From Streptomyces sp. NA02950 (GTDB lineage Bacteria > Actinomycetota > Actinomycetes > Streptomycetales > Streptomycetaceae): a stretch of 64,000 nt of DNA. Below the pieces are notes generated by a model. It saw only the letters and a list, made by a program, of their open reading frames with translations. It did not search any database and was not told the DNA's origin. Below are positions 1 through 8,075 of the stretch, piece by piece (within the stretch, counting starts at the first letter, position 1; each line of letters begins with the position of its first letter). Position numbers and translations under genes: made by a program. The stretch is from NCBI RefSeq assembly GCF_013364155.1, contig NZ_CP054916.1, positions 5,267,001 through 5,331,000 on the forward strand. Reading direction: 5' to 3'.

Positions 1-212
1 TGACCGCGCTGTTCGGCGCCGAGGCGCTGGAGCGGGTGCCCGGGGTGGGGCGGCTGGGCGACGTCTCGGCCGCCTCGGCCACCTTCCAGATCGCCTTTCT
101 GCTGGCCACCGCCGCGCTGTCGGACGAGGCGGCCGGCCGGCTCGCGGTGGTGACCTCCGCCGACCGGGACGGTTCACTGGTCTGTGCCGTACTGCGGCTG
201 GTGGCGGCGTGA
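1..212 (+). CDS. Beta-ketoacyl synthase, C-terminal fragment (cut by window edge)
   Basis: Only the last 69 codons are in the window; the first complete codon is at 3 and the TGA is at 210-212. The residues G-D-V-S-A-A-S-A-T-F-Q followed by V-T-S-A-D-R-D-G-S resemble the C-terminal end of type II ketosynthases or chain-length-factor-like proteins, whose final strand carries a similar aspartate-aspartate-glycine pattern. The active-site Cys and His residues are outside the window, so KS and CLF cannot be told apart. The stop overlaps the GTG of the dehydratase gene by four bases, so the gene belongs to the same operon. Together with the next two genes it points to an iterative type II polyketide system. 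The family call is good; the subtype is open. Confidence 0.75.
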   Translation, partial: TALFGAEALERVPGVGRLGDVSAASATFQIAFLLATAALSDEAAGRLAVVTSADRDGSLVCAVLRLVAA

Positions 213-1054
213 ACGGCGTGAGCCCGGTCGCCGCCGGGGTGAGCGTCGTGGCGCCGCCGGCCGGCGGGAAGGCGGCCGCGCGGGTGCACATCGACGCCGC
301 CGAGCCGGTGTTCGCGGGCCACTACCCCGACTTCCCGATCTTCCCCGGCGTCTGTGTGGTGGAGTGCGCCCACCGCGCGGCGCTCGCCACCGCCCCCGAG
401 CCGGTCGCCCTGGCGGCCGTGGGCTCGGCGCGGTTCGGCGGCGCGGTCTACCCGGGCGACGTCCTCGACCTCGAGCTGACCTGGCGCCGCCGGGACGACG
501 GCTGGCGCTGCTCGGCCTCCGCCGTCACCCCGCGCGGTGACGCCGCCTCCGTACGGCTGCGCTACCGGCCCGCGGACGGTACCGGCGCCCCGGACCGGGA
601 CGGCCCCGCGGTGGCCGGGCTGTTGCCGCACCGCTATCCGATGCTGCTGGTGGACCGGGTGGTGGAGCTGGTGCCCGGGGAGCGGGTGACGGCGGTCAAG
701 GCCGTGACCCTCAACGAGCCCTGGTACGCCGGGATCGCCGCGGGCACCGGCCTGGCCTACCCCGCCTCGCTGGTGGTCGAGTCCTGGGGGCAGACCGCCG
801 GGCTGCTGGCCTCGGCCGGGGCCCCGGAGACCCGCGGTCAGGTGATGCTGTTCGGCTCGGTCGCCGACGCGGAGTTCCACAGCCCCGTCCACCCCGGTGA
901 GCTGATCGAGCACCGGGTCACGGTGGCGCGCTCGCTCGGCGACTCGGTGATCTTCGAGGGCGAGAGCCGCTGCGGCGGCCGCCCGGTGATGTCCGTGGCG
1001 CGCATGGTGATGGCCTTCCGGCCGGCCGGCGCGCTGAAGGAGGCGACTTCATGA
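209..1054 (+). CDS. Fused double-hotdog 3-hydroxyacyl dehydratase
   Basis: The 281-residue protein contains two FabZ-like hotdog halves. The N-terminal half (about 20-125) has the catalytic-type pattern F-A-G-H-Y-P followed by P-G-V and a Glu in the next helix. The C-terminal half (about 140-275) opens with L-P-H-R-Y-P-M-L-L-V-D-R, typical of FabZ, but where the catalytic GHFP should be it has G-I-A-A-G-T-G; only the helix Glu (V-V-E-S-W-G-Q) is kept. It should dehydrate 3-hydroxyacyl-ACP intermediates to enoyl-ACP in polyene chain building. The GTG start overlaps the ketosynthase stop (GTGA), and the end overlaps the KR start (ATGA), so the three genes are translationally coupled. Type II polyene systems I know of often use two separate DH subunits; here they appear as one chain. 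Confidence 0.78.
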   Translation: MNGVSPVAAGVSVVAPPAGGKAAARVHIDAAEPVFAGHYPDFPIFPGVCVVECAHRAALATAPEPVALAAVGSARFGGAVYPGDVLDLELTWRRRDDGWRCSASAVTPRGDAASVRLRYRPADGTGAPDRDGPAVAGLLPHRYPMLLVDRVVELVPGERVTAVKAVTLNEPWYAGIAAGTGLAYPASLVVESWGQTAGLLASAGAPETRGQVMLFGSVADAEFHSPVHPGELIEHRVTVARSLGDSVIFEGESRCGGRPVMSVARMVMAFRPAGALKEATS

Positions 1055-1815
1055 CACAGGATGTGCGACGGCAGGCCGACGACCGGCCGGTGGCGCTGAT
1101 CAGCGGCGGATCGCGGGGCATCGGCCGGGCCACGGTGCTGAAGCTGGCCGAGGACGGCTACGACATCGGCTTCTGTTACCACTCCCGGCCCGAGGCCGCC
1201 GAACTCCTCGCCAAGGAGGCCGAGGCGCTGGGCGCCCGGGTGCTGGCCGAGCGGGTGGACGTGTCCGACCCGGATGCCGTCCGGGTGTGGGTGGCGCGCA
1301 CCGAACGCGAGCTGGGCCCGGTGGACGTCGGGGTCACCTCCGCCGGAATCACCCGTGACAAGGCGATGGTGATGATGAGCGACGACGACTGGCGCTCGGT
1401 GGTGGGCACCAATCTCGACGGGGTCTTCCACGTCTGCCGCTCGGTCGCCTTCTCCATGATGAAGCGCCGCTCCGGATCCCTGGTCAACATCTCCTCGGTG
1501 GCCGGGGTGCACGGCAATGCCACCCAGACCAACTACTCCGCCTCCAAGGCCGGGATCATCGGCTTCTCCCGTTCGCTGGCCAAGGAGATCGGCCGCTACG
1601 GCGTACGCGTCAACGTCGTGGCGCCCGGCTTCATCGACACCGACATGGTGGCGGCCGTCGGCGACACCGCGCGCGACAAGGCGCTCGGCAACGTGACGCT
1701 CGGCCGGATGGGCACCCCGGAGGAAGTCGCCGACCTGGTGGCCTTCCTCGCCGGGGCCCGCGCCGGATACATCACCGGATCCGTAGTCCACATCGACGGG
1801 GGGATCGTGCTGTGA
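1051..1815 (+). CDS. 3-oxoacyl-ACP reductase (FabG-type ketoreductase)
   Basis: A 254-residue short-chain dehydrogenase. The nucleotide-binding motif G-G-S-R-G-I-G is near residues 19-25. The NNAG-type motif is T-S-A-G near 96-99, and the tetrad is N121, S149, Y162 and K166 (Y-S-A-S-K). The end, I-D-G-G-I-V-L, is normal for FabG. It would reduce the 3-ketoacyl-ACP made by the ketosynthase with NADPH before dehydration. A strong AAGGAGG site precedes the ATG, which overlaps the dehydratase stop. Its place between the DH and the isomerase-like gene indicates a cluster-specific reductase rather than the housekeeping FabG. Confidence in family and role is high; the substrate is inferred from context. 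Confidence 0.88.
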   Translation: MTQDVRRQADDRPVALISGGSRGIGRATVLKLAEDGYDIGFCYHSRPEAAELLAKEAEALGARVLAERVDVSDPDAVRVWVARTERELGPVDVGVTSAGITRDKAMVMMSDDDWRSVVGTNLDGVFHVCRSVAFSMMKRRSGSLVNISSVAGVHGNATQTNYSASKAGIIGFSRSLAKEIGRYGVRVNVVAPGFIDTDMVAAVGDTARDKALGNVTLGRMGTPEEVADLVAFLAGARAGYITGSVVHIDGGIVL

Positions 1816-2528
1816 GCCGCCGGAACAAACAGCCCCGCTGGTACTTCTCGCTGCGCAGCCCGTACTCGTGGTTCGCGTACCGGGACCTGAGCGAGCGCTA
1901 CCCGGACGTCCTGGACGCGATCCAGTGGATCCCGTACTGGGAGCCCGACGCCGCGTCCGAGAAGCTGCTCGCCGACGAGGGCATCACCCTGCCCGTGGTC
2001 CCCATGTCGCGGGCCAAGAACTTCTACATCCTGCGCGACGCCCGCCGCTGGGCCCACGCCCGCGGCTGGCAGGTGACCTGGCCGGTGGACCGGGCGCCGC
2101 ACTGGGAGGTGTCGCATCTGGCCTATCTCGCCGCCGAGGAGGCGGGCCGCGGCCGGGAGTTCGTGGCCGCCGCCTACCGGGCCCGCTGGAACCGCGGTCT
2201 GGATCTGGCGGACCGGGCCACCATCGGCCTCATCGCCGGTGAACTGGGCCTGGGCCCGGGAATCGCCGACGCCGTCGACGACGAACGGCTGCGCGCCAAG
2301 GGCGTGGCCTGCCTGGCCGCCGCGTACCACGACGACGCCTTCGGGGTGCCGTACTTCGTGCACGGCCGTGAGGGGTTCTGGGGCGCCGAGCGGGTCTCGG
2401 CGTTCGTGGCCGCGGTGCGCGGCACAGCGTGGGACGGCGCTTCGGACGCCCCCTTCGCGGCGGCCCCGGCCACCGTTCCCGCGGCGGCGGCCGCCGCCGG
2501 TGACCCGCTGGAGAGGACCTCGCCATGA
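1812..2528 (+). CDS. DsbA-fold protein, 2-hydroxychromene-2-carboxylate isomerase-like
   Basis: A 238-residue protein opening with W-Y-F-S-L-R-S-P-Y-S-W-F-A, the start typical of the kappa-GST/HCCA-isomerase branch of the thioredoxin superfamily. The later G-V-P-Y-F-V-H-G-R-E-G-F-W-G corresponds to the conserved G-V-P-x-F segment before the last strand. No CxxC pair is present, so it is not a disulfide oxidoreductase; the Ser in S-P-Y sits where the kappa-class catalytic Ser lies. HCCA isomerases catalyse thiol-assisted cis-trans isomerisation. In a polyene cluster the obvious inference is E/Z isomerisation of a chain double bond. GTGA overlap with the KR and ATGA overlap with the NRPS gene make it part of the operon. 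The C-terminal 25 residues are Ala/Pro-rich and probably disordered. Confidence 0.72.
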   Translation: MSRRNKQPRWYFSLRSPYSWFAYRDLSERYPDVLDAIQWIPYWEPDAASEKLLADEGITLPVVPMSRAKNFYILRDARRWAHARGWQVTWPVDRAPHWEVSHLAYLAAEEAGRGREFVAAAYRARWNRGLDLADRATIGLIAGELGLGPGIADAVDDERLRAKGVACLAAAYHDDAFGVPYFVHGREGFWGAERVSAFVAAVRGTAWDGASDAPFAAAPATVPAAAAAAGDPLERTSP

Positions 2529-4909
2529 GCGCCGAACCCCAACGGACCGTCCCCCGCTGGTCGCTGGAGACTGGCCCGGCCGCCGCGCGCCCCGTCGAGA
2601 CCTCCCGGCCGCTCCCGACGAGGCTGCTGGCGGCGGTGCGGCTGCGGGCCCGCCGCACCGGCTGCGGCTGGCAGGCCGCGGCCCTGGCCGCGCACACCGT
2701 GGTGCTCAGCGCGCTCAGCGGCGACCGGGAACTCACCACCGGCTATGTGGCCCCGGGCGGGACCGCCCCGGCCGGGCTGCGGATCGCCGCCGGTGACGAG
2801 AGCTGGCGGGAGCTGCTGCGGACGTCCGCCGCACCCCGGCCGGACGACACCGCGTACGAGACGGTGCTCGACCTCGGCGGCGGCCACACCCCGGCCGAGG
2901 ACTCCCCCGTGGTGCTCACCGTCTCCCTCCACCTCGCCCCCGGCGGCGCCGAACTGCGGCTGCGCCACCCCGCCGGGGTGCTGGACACCGCCGCGGCCGA
3001 CCGGATCGCGGGGTACTACGTCACCGCGCTGGAGAGCCTGGCCACCGAACCCGACGCGCCCTGCCGGGCCCGCACCCTGCTCTCCGATGACGAGCTGCGC
3101 CACCAGCTCACCGGGATGTCCGGACCCGAACGGGCCCTGCCCGACCGCCGGTTCCACGAGCTGTTCGAGGAGCAGGCGGCCGCCCGCCCCGACGCCGTCG
3201 CCGCCGTCCACGCCGGGGAGAGCTGGACGTACGCCGAACTCAACGCGCACGCCAACCGGATCGCCCACGCCGTCCTCGCCCGGGGCCTGGGCGAGGAGGC
3301 CGTGGTCGCCGTGGTCACCGAGCGGAACCTCGACTGGCTGGCCGCGGTCATCGGTGTGTTCAAGGCTGGAGCCGCGTATCTGCCCATCGAACCGTCCGCA
3401 CCCGCCGACCGGATGGGCCGCACCCTGGTGCGCGCCGGATGCCGGCTCGTCCTCACCGAGCCGGGCGGCCCCGGCCACCTCCAGCGGGCCGCGCCCGCGG
3501 GCACGGAGCTGCTGACCGTCGGCGACGCCCGCGCCGAGGGCCACCCGGACACCGACCCCGGGCTGGACATCGGCCCCGACCGGCTGGCCTATCTCTACTT
3601 CACCTCGGGCTCCACCGGTGAGCCCAAGGGCGCGATGTGCGAACACGGCGGCTTCGTCAACCACCTCTACGCCAAGATCGACGACCAGTCGATCACCGAG
3701 GGACAGGTGGTGGCGCAGACCGCCCCGCAGTCCTTTGACATCTCGCTGTGGCAGCTGGTGGCCGCGCTGGTGGTGGGCGGGCGGACACTCATCGTCGAGC
3801 AGGAGGCGATCCTCGACGTCGACCGCTACCTCGACACCGTCGAGCGCGGCGAGGTGGCGGTGCTCCAGGCGGTGCCCTCCTATCTGGAGGTGGTGCTCTC
3901 CCGGCTGGAGACCCGGCCGCGCGAACTGCCCGCGCTGCGCTGTGTGTCCGTCACCGGCGAGGCGCTGAAGAAGGAGCTGACCGTCCGCTGGTTCGCCCGC
4001 TTCCCGCACATCGCCCTGATGAACGCCTACGGCCTGACGGAGACCAGCGACGACACCAACCACGAGGTGATGACGGAGGTGCCCGAGCGGGACTCCGTAC
4101 CGCTGGGCCCGCCGGTCGGCAACGTCACCGTGTACGTGGTGGACGAACGGCTCCGGCCGGTGCCGCTCGGCGCCCCCGGCGAGATCGTGTTCTCCGGGAT
4201 CTGTGTGGGCCGCGGCTACGTCAACGACCCCGAGCGCACCGCCCAGGCGTTCGGCACCGATCCGCACCGGCCCGGCAGGCGGCTCTACCGCTCCGGTGAC
4301 TTCGGCCGCTGGCTGCCGGACGGCAAACTGGAGTTCCTCGGCCGCCGGGACGCCCAGGTCAAGATCCGGGGCTTCCGGATCGAGATCGGCGAGATCGAGA
4401 ACCAGCTGCTGAGACTCCCCGGGGTGCGCGACGGGGCGGTGGTGGTCGTGGAGACCCCGGACGCCGGAAAGCACCTGGTGGCCTTCCAGTCCGGCTCCGC
4501 CGAACCCGCCGACGTACTGCGCAAACAGCTGGACCAGGTGCTGCCCGGCTACATGGTGCCGCGCCGGATCGAACGGCTGGAGCCCCTGCCGCTCACCGGC
4601 AACGGCAAGATCGACAAGAAGGCGCTGCGCGCCCTGGCCGCCGAACTCGGCGACAGCGGCGGCGACATGGGCCACCAGGCCCCGCGCACCCCCACCGAAC
4701 AGCGGCTGGCGGGGGCCTGGGCCGAAGTGCTGAAGGTGCCCGCCGAGGAGATCGGGCGCGCCGAGAACTTCTTCGACCGGGGCGGCACCTCGCTCTCCGC
4801 GGTGCGGCTGATCGTCCGCATGGAGCGCCGCTTCACGCTCGAGGACCTCCACCGCCGCCCCGTACTTGCCGAGCTGGCCGCGCTGATCGACGCCGCCCCC
4901 GAGACGTGA
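2525..4909 (+). CDS. NRPS, condensation remnant - adenylation - peptidyl carrier
   Basis: A 794-residue protein. Residues 1-200 look like the tail of a condensation domain but have no HHxxxDG, so this part is probably non-catalytic. The adenylation domain (about 205-690) has A3 Y-F-T-S-G-S-T-G-E-P-K-G near 357, A5 N-A-Y-G-L-T-E-T, A7 Y-R-S-G-D and A10 G-N-G-K-I-D-K-K. A carrier domain (about 705-785) has F-F-D-R-G-G-T-S-L with the phosphopantetheine Ser near 756. The specificity residues, aligned by eye to GrsA, are D-I-W-Q-S-T-A-D-D-K. Two acidic positions late in the code suit a substrate with a basic side chain, and the downstream SbnA/SbnB genes suggest L-2,3-diaminopropionate. No thioesterase or second module is present, so the partner modules lie outside the window. 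Confidence 0.9.
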   Translation: MSAEPQRTVPRWSLETGPAAARPVETSRPLPTRLLAAVRLRARRTGCGWQAAALAAHTVVLSALSGDRELTTGYVAPGGTAPAGLRIAAGDESWRELLRTSAAPRPDDTAYETVLDLGGGHTPAEDSPVVLTVSLHLAPGGAELRLRHPAGVLDTAAADRIAGYYVTALESLATEPDAPCRARTLLSDDELRHQLTGMSGPERALPDRRFHELFEEQAAARPDAVAAVHAGESWTYAELNAHANRIAHAVLARGLGEEAVVAVVTERNLDWLAAVIGVFKAGAAYLPIEPSAPADRMGRTLVRAGCRLVLTEPGGPGHLQRAAPAGTELLTVGDARAEGHPDTDPGLDIGPDRLAYLYFTSGSTGEPKGAMCEHGGFVNHLYAKIDDQSITEGQVVAQTAPQSFDISLWQLVAALVVGGRTLIVEQEAILDVDRYLDTVERGEVAVLQAVPSYLEVVLSRLETRPRELPALRCVSVTGEALKKELTVRWFARFPHIALMNAYGLTETSDDTNHEVMTEVPERDSVPLGPPVGNVTVYVVDERLRPVPLGAPGEIVFSGICVGRGYVNDPERTAQAFGTDPHRPGRRLYRSGDFGRWLPDGKLEFLGRRDAQVKIRGFRIEIGEIENQLLRLPGVRDGAVVVVETPDAGKHLVAFQSGSAEPADVLRKQLDQVLPGYMVPRRIERLEPLPLTGNGKIDKKALRALAAELGDSGGDMGHQAPRTPTEQRLAGAWAEVLKVPAEEIGRAENFFDRGGTSLSAVRLIVRMERRFTLEDLHRRPVLAELAALIDAAPET

Positions 4910-4922
4910 GGACTTCCCGACG

Positions 4923-5903
4923 ATGGCCGTGCAATCCCCGCTTCCCCCGGCGGAGGTCCTCGCCGACCGCCCCGCCGTGCTCCGGCTCGACGGGCCGCCG
5001 CCCGCCGACCCAGCCGCCTGGGCCGCCGCCCACCGCACCGCGCTGCGCTCCGCCGTCGCCGAACACGGCGCGGTGCTGGTGCGCGGGCTCGGCCTCGCCG
5101 ACGCGGCGACGGTGGGCCGGGTCGGCCGGGAGCTGCTGGACGGGGTGATGACCGAGCGGGAGGGGTTCGCCACCCGCCGGCTCCTCGCCGACGGGGTGTA
5201 CTCCTCCTCGGAGTGGCCGCCGGACCAGCCGATGTGCATGCACCACGAGCTGAGCTATCGCCGTGAGGTGCCCGCCACCCTGCTCTTCGGCTGTCTCACC
5301 CCGCCCGCCTCCGGCGGGATCACCGGGGTGGCCGACTCCCGGACGGTGCTGGAGTCACTGGACCCGGCGCTGGTCGAGCGGTTCGAGCGGAACGGCTGGC
5401 GGCTGGACCGCAGTTACACCGACACCGTCGGCGTGGGGCGCGAGGAGTCCTTCGGCGCCGCGTCCCGCGAGGGCATCGACGCGTACTGCGCCCGCTGGGG
5501 CATCGGGACCGAGTGGCGGCCGGGGGGCGATCTGCGTACCCGGCAGCGTTCGGCCGCGGTGCTGCGCCATCCGGCCGACGGCCGCCGCGGCTGGTTCAAC
5601 CAGATCGCGTTCCTCAACGAATGGACGCTGGACCCGGTCATCCGCGAGTACCTGACGTTCGAGTTCGGCGCCGACGGCCTGCCGTTCAACAGCCGTTACG
5701 GGGACGGCGGCGCCATCGCCGAGGACACCGTGCTGGCCATCAACGGCGTCTACGAGAAGCACACCCTCCGGGAGCCCTGGCAGGCCGGGGACCTGATGGT
5801 CGTGGACAACCTGCGGATGGCGCACAGCCGCGAACCGTACGAGGGGGAGCGCGAGATCGCCGTGGTGCTCGGCGACCCGGTGCGGATCCCGGACCCGGTC
5901 TGA
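4923..5903 (+). CDS. TauD/SyrP-type Fe(II)/2-oxoglutarate dioxygenase
   Basis: A 326-residue member of the TauD/clavaminate-synthase fold. The metal-binding HxE is in M-H-H-E-L-S-Y (about 103-105). The distal His is in N-L-R-M-A-H-S-R-E-P, followed by Y-E-G-E-R-E-I-A-V in which the Arg should bind 2-oxoglutarate. SyrP-like members hydroxylate the beta-carbon of an aminoacyl group while it is attached to an NRPS carrier. The gene directly follows the A-T protein (13 bp gap) and precedes the diaminopropionate genes, so beta-hydroxylation of carrier-bound diaminopropionate is the simplest inference. The class is certain; the substrate is not. Confidence 0.85.
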   Translation: MAVQSPLPPAEVLADRPAVLRLDGPPPADPAAWAAAHRTALRSAVAEHGAVLVRGLGLADAATVGRVGRELLDGVMTEREGFATRRLLADGVYSSSEWPPDQPMCMHHELSYRREVPATLLFGCLTPPASGGITGVADSRTVLESLDPALVERFERNGWRLDRSYTDTVGVGREESFGAASREGIDAYCARWGIGTEWRPGGDLRTRQRSAAVLRHPADGRRGWFNQIAFLNEWTLDPVIREYLTFEFGADGLPFNSRYGDGGAIAEDTVLAINGVYEKHTLREPWQAGDLMVVDNLRMAHSREPYEGEREIAVVLGDPVRIPDPV

Positions 5904-5954
5904 GCCCCGCTGTACCGACACCCACCGCCACCGATGTCATGGATGGAGCCCAAC

Positions 5955-6998
5955 ATGTCCCCGCAGTCCGGCGTGCCGCCCTTCGCCGTCATCTCCGGAG
6001 CCCAGGTGGACCACGTGCTCTCGGGCCACGAGAAGCAGGTCCTGAGCCTGGTCGAGGAGGTCTACCGGCTGCACGGCGAGCAGCGGACCGTCAATCCGCC
6101 GTCGTACTTCCTGCGCTTCCCCGACCGGCCGAGCTCGCGGATCATCGCGCTGCCCGCCTCGGTCGGCGGGGAGCGGCCCACCGACGGACTGAAGTGGATC
6201 TCCAGCTTCCCGGAGAACGTGGCGGCGGGCATTCCGCGCGCCTCGGCCGTCCTGATCCTCAACGACCACACCACCGGCTATCCGTTCGCCTGCCTCGAGT
6301 CCTCGATCATCTCCGCCGCGCGCACCGCGGCCTCGGCGGCGCTGGCCGCCGACAGGCTCACCCGGGGCGAGCGGCCGCGGCGGATCGGCTTCGTCGGCAC
6401 CGGACTGATCGCCCGCTACATCCACACCTATCTGGTGGCGACCGGCTGGAGCTTCGACGAGGTCGGCGTCTTCGACCTGTCCGCACAGCACGCCCAGGGC
6501 TTCGCCGGGTACCTCGGCTCGCGTCCGGACGCCGCCCCGTCGGTGGTGCACGGCTCCGCCCGGGAGCTGATCGAGGCCAGCGACCTGGTGGTGTTCGCGA
6601 CGGTGGCGGGCACCCCGCACATCCACGACCCGGCCTGGTTCGCGCACAACCCGCTGGTGCTGCATGTGTCGCTGCGCGATCTGGCCCCCGAGATCCTGCT
6701 GGGCGCCACCAATGTCGTGGACGACGTGGACCACTGTCTGAAGGCGGACACCTCCCCGCATCTGGTGGAACGGCTCACCGGCAACCGGGACTTCATCGCC
6801 GGAACCCTGTACGACGTGCTGGAGGGCCGGGTGGAGCTGCCCGCCGACCGCCCGGTGGTGTTCTCCCCGTTCGGCCTGGGCGTGCTCGACATCGCGCTCG
6901 GCCGCTTCGTCCACGACCGGCTGGCCCGGGCGGGTGAGCTGTCGGTCGTGGACGGCTTCTTCCACGAGCTCAGCCGCTACGGGCGGTCCGGCTCCTGA
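5955..6998 (+). CDS. sbnB: SbnB-like 2,3-diaminopropionate biosynthesis dehydrogenase
   Basis: A 347-residue protein of the ornithine cyclodeaminase/mu-crystallin family. It has a Rossmann motif F-V-G-T-G-L-I-A-R-Y and the N-terminal region with P-P-S-Y-F-L-R-F-P and G-L-K-W-I-S-S-F-P seen in SbnB. SbnB oxidatively cleaves N-(1-amino-1-carboxyethyl)-glutamate to L-2,3-diaminopropionate plus 2-oxoglutarate with NAD. The ATG at 5955 was chosen because a GGAG lies six bases upstream; ATGs at 5934 and 5943 are in frame but poorly placed. Its partner SbnA follows directly, so the pair should make diaminopropionate for the NRPS. Confidence 0.88.
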   Translation: MSPQSGVPPFAVISGAQVDHVLSGHEKQVLSLVEEVYRLHGEQRTVNPPSYFLRFPDRPSSRIIALPASVGGERPTDGLKWISSFPENVAAGIPRASAVLILNDHTTGYPFACLESSIISAARTAASAALAADRLTRGERPRRIGFVGTGLIARYIHTYLVATGWSFDEVGVFDLSAQHAQGFAGYLGSRPDAAPSVVHGSARELIEASDLVVFATVAGTPHIHDPAWFAHNPLVLHVSLRDLAPEILLGATNVVDDVDHCLKADTSPHLVERLTGNRDFIAGTLYDVLEGRVELPADRPVVFSPFGLGVLDIALGRFVHDRLARAGELSVVDGFFHELSRYGRSGS

Positions 6999-7038
6999 GC
7001 GCCGGGCAGCGGCGCCCCCAACGAATCGCGGTGATGAA

Positions 7039-8043
7039 GTGCCCGTAATCCAAGCCCCGCACGAGATCAACGTGGAGGACCTCTATGTGGATCTCGCCGC
7101 GGTGTGCGACATCCCGGTGTTCCTCAAGTGCGAGAGCTTCAACTTCGCCGGTTCGGTGAAGCTGAAGGCCGCCCGGGAGATGGTGCTCGCCGCCGAACGC
7201 GACGGGGTGCTGACCCCGGGTTCGGTCATCGTCGAGTCCTCCTCCGGCAACCTCGGCATCGCGCTGAGCATGATCGCGGCCAGCCGCGGCTACGGCTTCC
7301 TGTGCGTCACGGATTCGCGCTGCAACCCCGCGAGCCGCCGCCAGATGCAGTCCTTCGGCGCGCAGGTGCTCACCATCAGCCGACCGGACCGGACCCGCGG
7401 ACTGCTCGGCGCGCGGATGGACTACGTACAGCGGCTGGTGGCGTACGACCCCCGCTACGTCTGGCTCAACCAGTACACCAATCCGCACAACTGGTCGGCT
7501 CACTACCGCACCACCGCCCCGGCCATCGCCGCCCAGTTCCCGGGGCTGGACGTGCTGTTCGTCGGCGCGGGTACCACCGGCACCCTGATGGGCTGCGCCC
7601 GCTGGTTCTGGGAGCACCGCCGGTCGGTGACCGTGGTGGCCGTGGACTCGGTCGGCTCGGTGACCTTCGGCGGGCCGCCCGCGCGGCGGCTGATCCCGGG
7701 GCTCGGCGCCGGGGTGCGGCCACCGCTGCTGGACACCGAACTGGTCGACGACGTGGTGCTGGTGGAGGAGCGGGAGACCATCGAGACGTGCCGGACGATG
7801 GCCCGGCGCGGTTTCCTCTTCGGCGGTTCGACCGGGACGGTGGTCGGCGGCGCCCGGCGCTGGCTGGCCGCACGGGCGGGCGGTGACCGGCCGACCGCGG
7901 TGGCCATCGCCCCCGACCAGGGCGACCGCTATCTCGACTCGGTGTACGACCCGGAGTGGGTGGCCGAGCACTACGACGCCGTGGCCGGCGAACCGCCGGT
8001 GCCGCCGGTCCCGGCCGGCCGGCTGGTCGCGGGCGTCGGCTGA
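7039..8043 (+). CDS. sbnA: SbnA-like PLP synthase of diaminopropionate pathway
   Basis: A 334-residue fold-type II PLP enzyme of the cysteine-synthase family. The Schiff-base Lys is in F-A-G-S-V-K (about residue 36), the asparagine loop is S-S-S-G-N-L-G, and the phosphate-binding loop is G-A-G-T-T-G-T. SbnA condenses O-phospho-L-serine with L-glutamate to N-(1-amino-1-carboxyethyl)-glutamate, the substrate of SbnB. The GTG at 7039 begins the homologous region; the Shine-Dalgarno before it is weak, and the gene probably relies on read-through from sbnB, 40 bp upstream. The protein is slightly longer at the C-terminus than the core fold, with a Pro/Val-rich tail. Confidence 0.87.
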   Translation: MPVIQAPHEINVEDLYVDLAAVCDIPVFLKCESFNFAGSVKLKAAREMVLAAERDGVLTPGSVIVESSSGNLGIALSMIAASRGYGFLCVTDSRCNPASRRQMQSFGAQVLTISRPDRTRGLLGARMDYVQRLVAYDPRYVWLNQYTNPHNWSAHYRTTAPAIAAQFPGLDVLFVGAGTTGTLMGCARWFWEHRRSVTVVAVDSVGSVTFGGPPARRLIPGLGAGVRPPLLDTELVDDVVLVEERETIETCRTMARRGFLFGGSTGTVVGGARRWLAARAGGDRPTAVAIAPDQGDRYLDSVYDPEWVAEHYDAVAGEPPVPPVPAGRLVAGVG

Positions 8044-8075
8044 GCCCCTTTCCGCAACGTTCCAGGAGGCATGCC

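Noticed and set aside
2174..5239. 1021-codon minus-strand open frame
   Set aside because: Antisense to the NRPS and oxygenase genes; high GC leaves the opposite frame open. The translation has no family motifs and no ribosome-binding site.
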